Under the pieces are notes generated by a model. The model saw nothing but the letters and a program-made list of their open reading frames with translations, did not search any database and was not told the origin of the DNA. Shown here piece by piece: positions 1 through 8,917 of a stretch of 57,696 nt of DNA. The stretch is taken from positions 3,193 to 60,888 of the forward strand of contig JAKUNG010000021.1 in the NCBI GenBank assembly GCA_022452285.1. The letters run 5' to 3'. Made by a program: the position numbers and the translations under genes. This stretch comes from Terriglobia bacterium (GTDB lineage Bacteria > Acidobacteriota > Terriglobia > Versatilivoradales > Versatilivoraceae). Positions within the stretch are counted from its first letter, which is position 1. Each line of letters opens with the position of its first letter.

Positions 1-372
1 TCCACAAAGGGGTGCCTGGTAGTTAGGTTTAATGTCACGATGCCAGCTGCCTGGTCCAAAATCCTTGATCGGATTGCACATGACCTGCATTAGAACGAGT
101 GCAAGCTGGGATGAATTGAGTAACTGCTGACTTACCCCCATGGTATTGTCATGAAGCAGGAAGCGAACAACATTCATTGTTTCACTGTCACAAACTTCAT
201 TGATTGCGACAATCGGACTTGGGACTGATTCCCAGTCACTGATTGAAAGGGCTCTTTGACGTTCAGCTAAAATTTCACAACTATGGCGCAGTGGTGCTAA
301 TTGATCGGGAGGAACGACGTTTTTTATGACCAGGTATCCATCTTTTAAAAATTGATTGGTATCAACCTGCAT
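1..372 (-). CDS. Phytanoyl-CoA dioxygenase (PhyH) family protein, partial (3' end off the window)
   Basis: The N-terminal 124 codons of a minus-strand gene running off the left edge. The translation opens MQVDTNQFLKDGYLVIKNVV, the usual PhyH opening (a 'dGyxvik' strand before the jelly roll), and near the end of the visible part has WHRDI, the HxD pair that holds Fe(II) in this non-haem 2-oxoglutarate oxygenase family. The second His and the Arg that binds 2-oxoglutarate would lie outside the window. A strong GGAGG at 381-385 (read on minus) sits a normal distance before the ATG at 372, so the start is firm. It is the last visible gene of a minus-strand trio after the esterase and the dimethylformamidase-like gene, suggesting a role in breaking down a small organic substrate. 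That role is inferred; the substrate is unknown. Confidence 0.85.
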   Translation of the reverse strand, partial: MQVDTNQFLKDGYLVIKNVVPPDQLAPLRHSCEILAERQRALSISDWESVPSPIVAINEVCDSETMNVVRFLLHDNTMGVSQQLLNSSQLALVLMQVMCNPIKDFGPGSWHRDIKPNYQAPLCG

Positions 373-419
373 GGGGCAAATCCTCCTTTTTGTTTATAGA
401 GGTTAGTGTATTAACTTTA

Positions 420-1358
420 TTAGGGTAAAGATACAGTTCTAACTCTTTTCTCAATGCCATGTCGTTTTAAAAAATTAACAGTAGTACTGTATATTTTTAA
501 AACCTGTTTTTCAGTGAAACCACCGTGTTTTCCGCCAGCAATTGTGAGAAGCTGATTGTCTACTCCTGCTGAGGTTAAAGCTTTATGTAACCGCACAGCA
601 TGAGAATAAGGGACAGTAGAATCAACATCACCATGAATTGTCAATATAGGTGGCAACCCTGGTCTGACATAGGTCAGTGGGGATACTCTTTTAGCAATTT
701 CTTGACGATTACTTAGACTGCCAAACCAGGCAACTGCATAGCTCTTCATATTGGGACCATCCAGTAAATCGTTAACGTCGGTAATGCCGTACCAATTAAT
801 AATTGCTGCTACTTTTAATTTCTTTTGAGCAAGGCAACGACGATCAAGACCAGCTGAGGCAGGTAACATTCCTGTAGTAAGAGACAAATGTCCTCCAGCT
901 GATTTACCTGCAACAACAATTTTTTCAGGATCAAAATTATATTCTTCAGCGTGATTAATTACCCAGCTTAATGCACATCGGCAATCTTCAACGGCTGCTG
1001 GAGCTAATGCGACTCGGGCTAATCTGTACTCGACATTAACAACTGCCCAACCCATCTCCAGATATTGAAACAAATGAAAAAAACGAACATCTTTGTCACT
1101 CCCTATCCAGCCCCCAGCATGAAAATAGATTACGGTAGGAGTCGGAGAGGTTGTATCAGTTGGTTGATAAATATCTAGTTTGGCTTCCCAATTATCTGCA
1201 GTCAGATACGTTATATTAGATGTGACTCTATAACGTTGGTAAAGAGTTGATGCCCATGAAGCAACTGATGAAGGATTCTCTAAACAAAGTAAAGTTGATT
1301 GGGTAAAAATCAGGATCAAAAATAAGGTAATAGTGTTTATCAGTAATTTTTTGAACAT
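420..1358 (-). CDS. Secreted alpha/beta-hydrolase, carboxylesterase/lipase type
   Basis: A 312-residue protein with an N-terminal hydrophobic stretch (about residues 4-25) that looks like a signal peptide, so it probably acts in the periplasm or outside the cell. The fold is the BD-FAE/hormone-sensitive-lipase-like group: the oxyanion motif HAGGW at 80-84, the nucleophile elbow GKSAGG with Ser153, an Asp in GDVDSTVP near 243 and a His in GGKHGG near 278. It probably cleaves a carboxylic ester; the substrate cannot be read. It lies between the dimethylformamidase-like gene (139 bp upstream) and the PhyH gene (47 bp downstream), all on the minus strand and plausibly co-transcribed. The start is an ATG directly before the signal sequence. 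Confidence 0.82.
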   Translation of the reverse strand: MFKKLLINTITLFLILIFTQSTLLCLENPSSVASWASTLYQRYRVTSNITYLTADNWEAKLDIYQPTDTTSPTPTVIYFHAGGWIGSDKDVRFFHLFQYLEMGWAVVNVEYRLARVALAPAAVEDCRCALSWVINHAEEYNFDPEKIVVAGKSAGGHLSLTTGMLPASAGLDRRCLAQKKLKVAAIINWYGITDVNDLLDGPNMKSYAVAWFGSLSNRQEIAKRVSPLTYVRPGLPPILTIHGDVDSTVPYSHAVRLHKALTSAGVDNQLLTIAGGKHGGFTEKQVLKIYSTTVNFLKRHGIEKRVRTVSLP

Positions 1359-1497
1359 TAACTTTTTTCTATTATGATTTTGTGATTAGTTAAGATCAGT
1401 TTCGGAATTTCTCCCTGTAATTTATAAGCCATTTTAGCAAGTCATGTAGGATTCACTCAATTGTACAATGATACCTGAAGGAATTGTGAGTTAACCT

Positions 1498-3741
1498 TCA
1501 GCTAAGGAATTTTTTCAAGACGTTTTCGGTAATTTGAGAAACATTGTTATTGTAATTGTTATGGGACAAGCTGCCACACCAACTGATTGAGCCAACTGAG
1601 AAAACAGCTCCTTTATGGGGAGTCTCAAAGTAAACCATATCAGCACGAACATTGGAATTAGCTGTACCTCCATATTCCTGGGTATCTTTAAGCTGGAGAA
1701 TATCTTCGATGACTTGTTGGTAACGATTGTCATGACCCGTTGATGATGCCAAATGAATAGCATGACGAGGAGTTCCTAATTGATAATCTAAACGATCTAG
1801 TTCATCTCCAGCTGCACCACCCATAGCTAAACCAAAGTTGCCAATAATTTCATTTCCTTTTATTCCTTCAAAAATAAACCCCACTCGTTTATCAAAACTA
1901 TCTTTAGAGCGAATATATCCTCCAGATTTTGTTGCCCATCCCATTGATGAACAACCAATACCAACCAGATTATTAGGAGGTTTTCCACGATGTTTCCAAA
2001 GACCCCCTAACTCTCCTGTGCTGCTATGGTAATTTTCCCCCGGCGCTGATTCCCAAGTTCGAGTGCCTGACTGTCCTCGTCTGACTTCCATAATATGTGG
2101 TTTATGCGAATAGATGCTAGTTACCCAGTAAAATCCATTGCCCCCCAGATACATTAATCGTCCTCCTGTAGATAGGTATTGTTCAAGGGCTGACAGCATA
2201 TTTCCAGTAGTGTATTCTGGATGAGCTCCTGTTAAAACAACCTGGTATTGTCGAAGAGATTCTATCCCTCCATGGTGTAAGTCTTCGTCAGTAAGGATAT
2301 CAAATTCGAAGTTTTTAGTTTCAAGCCAATCCACTAGATAAAGATCACTAACAATGTGCCGGGGGCCACCTTCCCTCCACTTTAGATATTTTGGACGAAG
2401 ATTAGTAATAGGTCTCAGGCGGGAAGCATTGATGAAACCACTTCCATCGGTATGTTTATCATATAAAGACGCAGAAAACTCAGGGTGTTTTGCCAAATAA
2501 CTGTCGAGAGGGTCATGATTAAGTTTTCTTGGACTTGCCATTAGTGATCCTAGCATTGGATTAAATTGCATTCTCTCATTTCCATAGGCTAGGTAACTTA
2601 AAGAGGGAATTAAGAATACTATTTTTGCCTGTTGGACTCTTTTGTTTGATCGAACAAAAAATGGAATGTAATCTTCGTCATTGTCAGTCCGAAGACGGGC
2701 TGCATAGATACCACTCTTTAGGTCGAACGGGATTGTTAAACTAAAATCAGTTTTCCAACCAGCATCATCAAGGTCGTCTTCATGAAAATAGATGGCACTG
2801 TATTCATTAGGTGCATTTTTAAAATCACATTCATTCCCTCTCCAGTTGTACCCTGTTACAGCTCGACTCGGCGTATTTATAGTTTTTCCATGTAACTGGA
2901 GCGGTCCTGTATCTCTAACGATTGATGTTGAAATATCTCTGGAAAAATCCCAAGCGGCAAGTAGATTTTTTGAATCAATTATTTCAGGGGGAATCCCTTG
3001 GTTCAAATGCTCTATTTCTTTAGAATTCAGACATCGACCAAAGAAACAGGGATTTTGGATTTTTCCGTTGAAGCCATTTAATCCAATAACCCTGTTATCC
3101 GGTAGTTTTTTACTAAGACCAGCTCCAATAAGCAGGGGAGCGTCATTATTGGGAAAAGGGAGGGGGAGGATAGGACATTCAGTAGAAAACAATGTTGTGT
3201 CATGAGAAGAGGCAGGTAATTCTTTTAACCAGAGAATTGCTTTTAATGAAGAAACATCCAATGTTACTGCTACAAAATACCAATGGTTAGTTTCTAGAGA
3301 AAATCTAGAAGCTAATTTGATCATCTTTCCATTTTCATAGCCAATTTGAAATTCCAATTGTCCTTTATTATTCAAGAATAAACGGTACCCGTCATTTTTG
3401 GTACTCCACCATTTAGAAAGCAATCCCTGAGGTGTTTTTCCCCTAATTTGTGTTGGAAAGACCCAAGTTTGTATAGTCAGTTGATTTAGTTTTTCCAAAA
3501 CCTCATGGGATTGCACCATTACATATGAGCCACAATATGCAAATTGTTTTTGGCCGGGATATTTTTTGCTGATTGAAGACTCAATAACCTTCTCTTTGAA
3601 CCCAGGACCAAGTGGGTTTTGGTCTCCGTGAATCAAACGAACTATTTCAGCCTTATAATCAGGTGAATCGGTGCTAATCTTGAACTCAAGATTGTCACCT
3701 GCTGTCACGCTAAATTTGTCTGTATATCCAATAAGTTCCAT
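1498..3741 (-). CDS. N,N-dimethylformamidase large (beta) subunit-like protein
   Basis: A 747-residue protein with the architecture of the dimethylformamidase large subunit: a short N-terminal beta region, a laminin-G/concanavalin-like domain (about 85-260) and a long C-terminal domain. Family-like segments in that last domain include AKIVFLIPSLSYLAYGN, YLGGNGFYWV and RRGQSGTRTWESAPGE. In the Paracoccus enzyme the active site is a mononuclear iron held by two Tyr and one Glu. Tyr in the SYLAYGN segment and Glu in the WESAPGE segment are plausible equivalents, but I did not align them. It has no signal peptide. The family hydrolyses dimethylformamide, but many homologues have unknown substrates, so I name only the family. 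No gene for the usual small subunit is next to it. First gene of the minus-strand trio with esterase and PhyH. Confidence 0.8.
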   Translation of the reverse strand: MELIGYTDKFSVTAGDNLEFKISTDSPDYKAEIVRLIHGDQNPLGPGFKEKVIESSISKKYPGQKQFAYCGSYVMVQSHEVLEKLNQLTIQTWVFPTQIRGKTPQGLLSKWWSTKNDGYRLFLNNKGQLEFQIGYENGKMIKLASRFSLETNHWYFVAVTLDVSSLKAILWLKELPASSHDTTLFSTECPILPLPFPNNDAPLLIGAGLSKKLPDNRVIGLNGFNGKIQNPCFFGRCLNSKEIEHLNQGIPPEIIDSKNLLAAWDFSRDISTSIVRDTGPLQLHGKTINTPSRAVTGYNWRGNECDFKNAPNEYSAIYFHEDDLDDAGWKTDFSLTIPFDLKSGIYAARLRTDNDEDYIPFFVRSNKRVQQAKIVFLIPSLSYLAYGNERMQFNPMLGSLMASPRKLNHDPLDSYLAKHPEFSASLYDKHTDGSGFINASRLRPITNLRPKYLKWREGGPRHIVSDLYLVDWLETKNFEFDILTDEDLHHGGIESLRQYQVVLTGAHPEYTTGNMLSALEQYLSTGGRLMYLGGNGFYWVTSIYSHKPHIMEVRRGQSGTRTWESAPGENYHSSTGELGGLWKHRGKPPNNLVGIGCSSMGWATKSGGYIRSKDSFDKRVGFIFEGIKGNEIIGNFGLAMGGAAGDELDRLDYQLGTPRHAIHLASSTGHDNRYQQVIEDILQLKDTQEYGGTANSNVRADMVYFETPHKGAVFSVGSISWCGSLSHNNYNNNVSQITENVLKKFLS

Positions 3742-4125
3742 TGTTAATTTTTTTTAAACTAAAAGAGGGGAAAGTGCTAAAAGTGATCTGAAGTTTTCAC
3801 AATTTCTTAATTTTGTCATCCTAAAAACCTAGTTGATATTACAAGAAACATCTATTTGAATTTGAAGAATCCTAGATTCTAAAGTTATTTTGAAGACATC
3901 CTAATTTCTGATGTAGATATTATCATGTTAGATTGTATTAAAAGGATTGATACCACTGTTAATATTGTTAATTTTTAGGATAAAGTGATTTAATCACACG
4001 GAACTAATTGACTGGCAAGAAAAAAAAAGTTGATACTTAATACATTAATTGAGAGTACGCAATCTATCTTAATGAATGACGTTTCTATCTCGGTTGAATG
4101 AGCGAGTTGCGTAAAAGGGAAATTT
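3742..4125. other. Divergent intergenic region, no gene seen
   Basis: 384 bases between the minus-strand dimethylformamidase-like gene and the plus-strand bicupin gene. It is very AT-rich and must hold the promoters of both directions. I see no open frame of note, no tRNA and no convincing terminator. A small imperfect palindrome, GAATCCTAGATTC, lies near 3867. No operator could be assigned. Confidence 0.5.
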
Positions 4126-5040
4126 ATGAAAATTCTGAAAAATAGTTTTCAATTGGGAGCTGTCACATCCGTCCTGTTGTTACTTTCCTGTGTAGTTCCT
4201 ACAAATCGTATAAAAGAAAATAGCGTCAATTCAAAAACCAGCAACCTAATAATGGCAGAAAAATTGTTACAAATTACTTCACTTGACACAAAAGTTTTTC
4301 CAGATGATGGTTTTATTCACCGGAATGCCAGTGCTTCGGTTTTTATGTGGCCAGTAGATCTTCCGGCTGTAGATCACAAAGCTAACTCAATAATGGCAAG
4401 AATGACACTTATACAATACCAGGCTGGCGGGGGAATAGATCTTAGAAGCTATAGCCAGGTTAGAGAGCAAGCCTTCTATGTGCTTGAAGGAGAGGCTAGG
4501 TTTCTTCTGGGTGAATCTATTAAAAAAGTTGGTTCTGGAGATTTGATCTTTGTCCCAAGCGAGGTGAAACACAGTTATGAAGTGATAGGAAATGTTCCTC
4601 TCAAAATGATTTTGATGGAATGGCGCAACGACAGTGGAAGTAATGCTCGTTTGTTACAGAGCACCTTAGTTTCAGAAAAACTCAAGCCCCTAAGAAGATT
4701 GACCCCTGAAGAGGCTGGGGGACACCAAGGTATTTCTGCTTCTCTTTTTGTTACTCCAAAAGACTATCCCATTCTTAGAGCTAATTCATCAATGGCTTGG
4801 ATCGCTCTACAACAGTATGATGCAGACCCTGATCTAAAAGCTACTTCTGTACACACTCATGATAATCAAGAACAAGTTTTCTATGTTCTGGAGGGGAAAG
4901 CTCGGTTTCAACTGGGTGAGGTTGAACAGGATGTTGGACCGGGCGAACTAGTTTTTGCTCCTAGACATGTAAAGCACGGTTATAAGGTGCTAGGTCCATC
5001 TCCGGTTAAGTGGCTAATGATAGCTTGGTCTGGTGAATAA
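4126..5040 (+). CDS. Bicupin lipoprotein
   Basis: A 304-residue protein with a lipoprotein signal: hydrophobic residues 11-20 then LLSC, Cys22 being the likely lipidated residue. It has two tandem cupin domains (about 90-168 and 222-302) that are clearly internal duplicates, as EQAFYVLEGEARFLLG and EQVFYVLEGKARFQLG show. The second domain has the metal-binding pattern His243-x-His245, Glu249 and His284. The first has Arg-Ser-Tyr-Ser (107-110) where the two His should be, though it keeps Glu114 and His149, so it probably binds metal poorly or not at all. The substrate is unknown; the family includes dioxygenases, isomerases and sugar-binding proteins. The ATG follows an AGGGA ribosome binding site. 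It stands apart from both neighbours. Confidence 0.78.
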   Translation: MKILKNSFQLGAVTSVLLLLSCVVPTNRIKENSVNSKTSNLIMAEKLLQITSLDTKVFPDDGFIHRNASASVFMWPVDLPAVDHKANSIMARMTLIQYQAGGGIDLRSYSQVREQAFYVLEGEARFLLGESIKKVGSGDLIFVPSEVKHSYEVIGNVPLKMILMEWRNDSGSNARLLQSTLVSEKLKPLRRLTPEEAGGHQGISASLFVTPKDYPILRANSSMAWIALQQYDADPDLKATSVHTHDNQEQVFYVLEGKARFQLGEVEQDVGPGELVFAPRHVKHGYKVLGPSPVKWLMIAWSGE

Positions 5041-5214
5041 ACAGGGTTTTATGCGTACGAACAATAGTTTTCAGGCATCCAAATAGTTTCTAAGCTAAAA
5101 AGTAGGTAAGATTAAAATATCGGAACTAAAAATTTTGATTGTTTGATGGAATTCAATGAATTTATTTAATTATTTTGTAAAGATATTTAAAGTTTTGAAA
5201 GGACAGGTGTAACA

Positions 5215-5448
5215 ATGGCAGTTGTTAAAATTACAGTTAACAATCATGGTTCTTTAAAAGTAACTGGTAACTTTGAAATTTGTGATAGTCAAGGTCAATT
5301 ATTTGATCTTGCTGGCAGAGAAACTATTGGTCTTTGTCGTTGTGGATATTCTCAGAATAAGCCATTTTGTGATGGTAGTCACAGGGGAGCTAACTTTCAG
5401 TCTCAGGTTGAGGCCAGAAGTTTGCCATCGCCAAAGCCAAAACCTTAA
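5215..5448 (+). CDS. CDGSH iron-sulfur domain protein
   Basis: A 77-residue protein carrying the complete CDGSH signature: Cys41-x-Cys43, then PFCDGSH with Cys52 and His56. These four residues hold a redox-active [2Fe-2S] cluster in the mitoNEET family. Small bacterial members are soluble and consist of little more than this domain, as here. The likely role is electron transfer or cluster handling, with no partner visible. A GAAAGGACAG ribosome binding site precedes the ATG at 5215. The Pro/Lys-rich tail (SLPSPKPKP) is probably disordered. It lies 174 bp after the bicupin gene and 91 bp before hisC, and probably belongs functionally to neither. Confidence 0.9.
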   Translation: MAVVKITVNNHGSLKVTGNFEICDSQGQLFDLAGRETIGLCRCGYSQNKPFCDGSHRGANFQSQVEARSLPSPKPKP

Positions 5449-5539
5449 TCGAGTTTCTTGATTTTTCATTATCTTATAAGTAATACAAGGACTAAGTTAG
5501 TCAAACTAGCATTTATAATTAATTTTCAGGTGCCTAACT

Positions 5540-6619
5540 TTGAAAGATAAAATAACCAACATACTTTCTAAAATTAAACCAGTGGTCAAAGCTATTGAGC
5601 CTTATTCTTTGAAGCACTATAGAGCTCCCGTAAAAATTAATCAGAATGAAAACCCCTATGATATGCCAGATGTTATTAAAACCGCTGTTAACAAACTTAT
5701 GTCTGAAAAAGCTTGGTGTCGGTACCCTGATTTTGTACCTTCTGTTCTCATTTCACAGTTAGCTGAGTTTAATCAATGGAAGTCTGATGGGATTTTAGTA
5801 GGTAATGGATCAAATGAACTTATTGAAGCACTTATGATAGCCGCTATTGAAAAAAACACCAAAGTGCTTATTTCTCAACCTACTTTCACACTGTATTCGA
5901 TGTTTGCAAAAATGTTAGGAGGTAATTGCAAAGAAGTTTGTCTCCTTCCAAGTTTAGAGTTTAACGTTGAAGGTATACGGGCAGAATCTCGTCAGGCAGA
6001 TCTGACTATTATTTGCTCCCCTAACAACCCTACTGGATCTCTACTTGAGCAAGATGACTTGAGACTAATTTTAAAAACTAGCTCAGGTTTAGTTATTGTT
6101 GATGAAGCTTACCATGAGTTTAGTCGTCAATCAGTTGTTTCTCTATTAAACGACTTTGAAAATTTGATCGTGCTTAGAACTTTTTCAAAGGCCATGTCAA
6201 TGGCTGGTTTAAGAGTTGGCTACCTAATGGGAAACAAAAAACTTGTTGAACAAATTTCTAAAGCTAAACTTCCTTATAATCTAAATATCTTTTCCATGAC
6301 AGCTGCAATGTCGGCTTTAACTCATTTTGACTTATTAGCACCACAAATTGAGAATGTCATAGCTGAAAGGGAACGCTTGCAGGTTCGTTTAAAACAAATT
6401 CCTGGAGTACTGCCCTTTCCATCTCAAGCTAATTTCATTGTTTTTCAGTTGGCTGGGGATCCACGAATTATTTTTGATTCCTTGTTCCAAGATGGGATCC
6501 TTGTTAGGGATGTAAGCCGTTATCCTATGTTGGACCAATGCTTGAGGGTCACTGTTGGTTTGCCGCAAGAAAATGATCGGTTTATAACCTCATTGACTAA
6601 AATTATGAGACATGCTTAA
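5540..6619 (+). CDS. hisC: Histidinol-phosphate aminotransferase
   Basis: A 359-residue class I/II PLP aminotransferase of normal HisC length. It converts imidazole-acetol phosphate to histidinol phosphate using glutamate. Visible signatures are NQNENPYDMP near 34-43, SPNNPTG at 160-166, VDEAYHEF with Asp188 and Tyr191, and RTFSKAMSMAGLRVGY with the PLP-binding Lys217. The start is a TTG; an AGG lies about ten bases upstream and the only nearby GTG is in another frame that stops at once. It opens the histidine part of the his-trp run, 95 bp before hisB. Because HisC and aromatic aminotransferases are related, some activity on aromatic keto acids is possible, but the context makes histidine the clear choice. 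Confidence 0.93.
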   Translation: MKDKITNILSKIKPVVKAIEPYSLKHYRAPVKINQNENPYDMPDVIKTAVNKLMSEKAWCRYPDFVPSVLISQLAEFNQWKSDGILVGNGSNELIEALMIAAIEKNTKVLISQPTFTLYSMFAKMLGGNCKEVCLLPSLEFNVEGIRAESRQADLTIICSPNNPTGSLLEQDDLRLILKTSSGLVIVDEAYHEFSRQSVVSLLNDFENLIVLRTFSKAMSMAGLRVGYLMGNKKLVEQISKAKLPYNLNIFSMTAAMSALTHFDLLAPQIENVIAERERLQVRLKQIPGVLPFPSQANFIVFQLAGDPRIIFDSLFQDGILVRDVSRYPMLDQCLRVTVGLPQENDRFITSLTKIMRHA

Positions 6620-6714
6620 GCCAAAATCTAAACTTGATTTGGAGAAATAACGGTACAATTAGCTAAAAAAATAGAACTTTAAACTGGGCCTAAACATTTT
6701 TCTGGAGATTTAAA

Positions 6715-7308
6715 TTGAAAAAAGAACGTATAGCCGAAGTTTCTCGGCAAACAAAAGAGACAGATGTTTCAGTTAGACTTAATCTAGATGGAAAGGGCAG
6801 TTCTCAAATTTCGACAGGAATCCATTTTTTTGATCACATGTTAATTCTTTTGGCAAAACATGGATTTTTTGATTTGGAGGTAAAATGTAAAGGTGATCTT
6901 GAGGTAGATGGCCATCATACAGTTGAAGATGTTGGTATTACACTGGGAGAGGCTTTTAATCAGGCCTTGGGGACTAAAGAGGGAATTGCTCGATATGGCA
7001 TGGCGTATGTTCCGATGGATGAAACACTAGGCCGAGCCGTTGTAGATTTTTCAGGTCGTCCTTTTTTAGTGTGTAATGTAACCTTTTCATCTGAAAATAT
7101 TGGTGGTTTGAATACTGAACTTGTTGAAGAATTTTTTCGCCCCTTAGCTGTACATGGGAAAATGAATCTTCATATTGAGGTTCTATACGGTAAAAATTCT
7201 CATCACATGGCAGAAGCGATGTTTAAAGCAGTAGGTCGCGCATTGTGCTTGGCTGCTACAAAGCATCCTCGTGTTGAAGGGATCCCTTCGACAAAAGGAA
7301 TCCTATAG
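6715..7308 (+). CDS. hisB: Imidazoleglycerol-phosphate dehydratase
   Basis: A 197-residue stand-alone dehydratase of typical length, with no histidinol-phosphatase domain. It removes water from imidazole glycerol phosphate. The manganese-binding His motifs are clear: HFFDHML, DGHHTVEDVGI and SHHMAEAMFKAVGRAL, the two-fold repeated pattern of the family. The start is TTG with a TGGAG site about eight bases upstream. The stop TAG shares its last base with the GTG start of hisH (TAGTG), so the two are translationally coupled. A separate histidinol phosphatase is not seen in the window and must be elsewhere. Confidence 0.95.
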   Translation: MKKERIAEVSRQTKETDVSVRLNLDGKGSSQISTGIHFFDHMLILLAKHGFFDLEVKCKGDLEVDGHHTVEDVGITLGEAFNQALGTKEGIARYGMAYVPMDETLGRAVVDFSGRPFLVCNVTFSSENIGGLNTELVEEFFRPLAVHGKMNLHIEVLYGKNSHHMAEAMFKAVGRALCLAATKHPRVEGIPSTKGIL

Positions 7309-7907
7309 TGATCACAATAATCGATTATGCAGTTAATAATCTTAATAGTGTTGAAAAAGCTTTCCGTAGTCTAAAAATTCCAGTAGAAATTACAGAAAAT
7401 ACTAGAAAAATCAGGGAGGCTGATAAACTAGTTCTGCCCGGAGTCGGAGCCTTTGGTGACGCTGTGAATAATCTGAAGACAAAAAAGATATTTGAATTAC
7501 TTAGAGAGAAGGCAGAAACAGGCACTCCAATTCTAGGTCTTTGCCTAGGATTACAGTTATTTTTTACTGAAAGTGAAGAGTTTGGTCCTGTTTCAGGGTT
7601 AGATTTTATTCATGGAAAGGTTCAGAGATTACCGAAAACAGTTCAGGTACCTCATATTGGCTGGAATCAGCTCTATCTTTTAAAATCTGACCCATTGCTG
7701 AAGGGCGTAAATCAGGGAAGTTTTGTCTATTTTGTTCATTCCTACTACGCTACTCCATTTAATCAAGATTATGTTCTTGCAACTACAGAGTATGGAACGC
7801 AATTTACAGCTGTTGTTCGTAAGAAAAATGTGTGGGCTACCCAATTTCATCCAGAAAAGAGTCAAGATATTGGTCTGAGAATACTTCATAATTTTTCCTT
7901 AATCTGA
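7308..7907 (+). CDS. hisH: Imidazole glycerol phosphate synthase, glutaminase subunit
   Basis: A 199-residue class I glutamine amidotransferase that supplies ammonia to HisF. The nucleophile elbow is GLCLG with Cys79, and the catalytic His and Glu are in TQFHPEKSQ near the C terminus. The oxyanion region PGVGAFG is at 44-50. The GTG start overlaps the hisB stop by one base. In the cell it forms a heterodimer with HisF, whose gene lies further on in the same run with hisA in between. The downstream gap of 150 bp before hisA has no gene. Confidence 0.95.
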   Translation: MITIIDYAVNNLNSVEKAFRSLKIPVEITENTRKIREADKLVLPGVGAFGDAVNNLKTKKIFELLREKAETGTPILGLCLGLQLFFTESEEFGPVSGLDFIHGKVQRLPKTVQVPHIGWNQLYLLKSDPLLKGVNQGSFVYFVHSYYATPFNQDYVLATTEYGTQFTAVVRKKNVWATQFHPEKSQDIGLRILHNFSLI

Positions 7908-8057
7908 AGGTTAAAAGAAAAATAAGATTTATTTTTGAATCCAAAAAAATGTAATTGATTGCTTCTCTGTATCTAGTGTCCTAGCTTACTAATTAAGTCT
8001 TTTGAATAGGAGCAGCGGATAAGGTTATAGCACAGTTAGAATTTCTGTAAGAACTCT

Positions 8058-8783
8058 ATGATTATATTTCCTGCAATTGATATGCATAACGGGAGGTGTG
8101 TCCGTCTATTACAAGGGCGAATAGAGGATGAAACCATATATTCTGAGGATCCTATTATGGTTTCTCAGGAATGGCAGCATCAAGGAGCATCATGGTTACA
8201 CCTGGTTGATCTGGATGGTGCAATGTCAGCTAGTAAAAATAACCGCTCACTCGCGCAACAAATATTCAAAACTTTATCAATTCCAGTACAAATCGGTGGA
8301 GGAATTCGAAGTATTTCAGATGTTCAGGAATTGTTGGATGCGGGAGCGGCAAGGGTTATTATTGGAACAACTGCTGTTCAACAACCTAAAATATTAGAAG
8401 AACTTTTAAAGAAGTTTTCTAATAAAATTGTAGTCGGTTTGGATGCTCGTGACGGGTTGGTTGTAACCCAGGGATGGCAACAGGTTGAATCGATTAAAGC
8501 GATTACTTTTGCTCAAGAGTTGTCCCGTCTAGGTGTGGAAAGGGTAATTTATACGGACACTAGTAAGGATGGGATGCTAAAAGGGCCTAACCTAACAGAA
8601 ATAAGAACCTTAGCTGAAAAGGCTGAGATTAAAGTTATTGCTTCAGGTGGCATATCGTCTTTAGAAGATTTATTGCAACTCAAAACAATAGAATCGCTTG
8701 GTATTGAAGGAGTAGTGATTGGGAAAGCTTTGTATGAGAAGAGATTTTCTCTAGCAAGGGCATTACGCTGTGTTGAAGGTTAA
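8058..8783 (+). CDS. hisA: Phosphoribosylformimino-5-aminoimidazole carboxamide ribotide isomerase
   Basis: A 241-residue (beta/alpha)8 barrel that isomerises ProFAR to PRFAR. The N terminus MIIFPAIDMHNGRCVRLLQG carries the catalytic Asp8 (PAID) and the second catalytic Asp is in YTDTSKDGM (the TDxxxDG motif). Phosphate-binding loops are IGGGIRS and ASGGISS. It is distinguished from HisF by the PAID opening. No phenylalanine-type or PriA-like features were needed to explain it, because a separate trpF is present downstream. The ATG start fits the family's N terminus exactly. Confidence 0.95.
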   Translation: MIIFPAIDMHNGRCVRLLQGRIEDETIYSEDPIMVSQEWQHQGASWLHLVDLDGAMSASKNNRSLAQQIFKTLSIPVQIGGGIRSISDVQELLDAGAARVIIGTTAVQQPKILEELLKKFSNKIVVGLDARDGLVVTQGWQQVESIKAITFAQELSRLGVERVIYTDTSKDGMLKGPNLTEIRTLAEKAEIKVIASGGISSLEDLLQLKTIESLGIEGVVIGKALYEKRFSLARALRCVEG

Positions 8784-8917
8784 TATTGTAAGACTAAAGA
8801 AACTTAATTAAGGTTTTGTATGCTTGGTGGTTCAGATGCGGTAGATTAGTTTAGACTCTAAGCCCATAAGCGTAACTCATTGTATTCGAAGATTTGATTG
8901 ATTAGACTAAGAATTTT

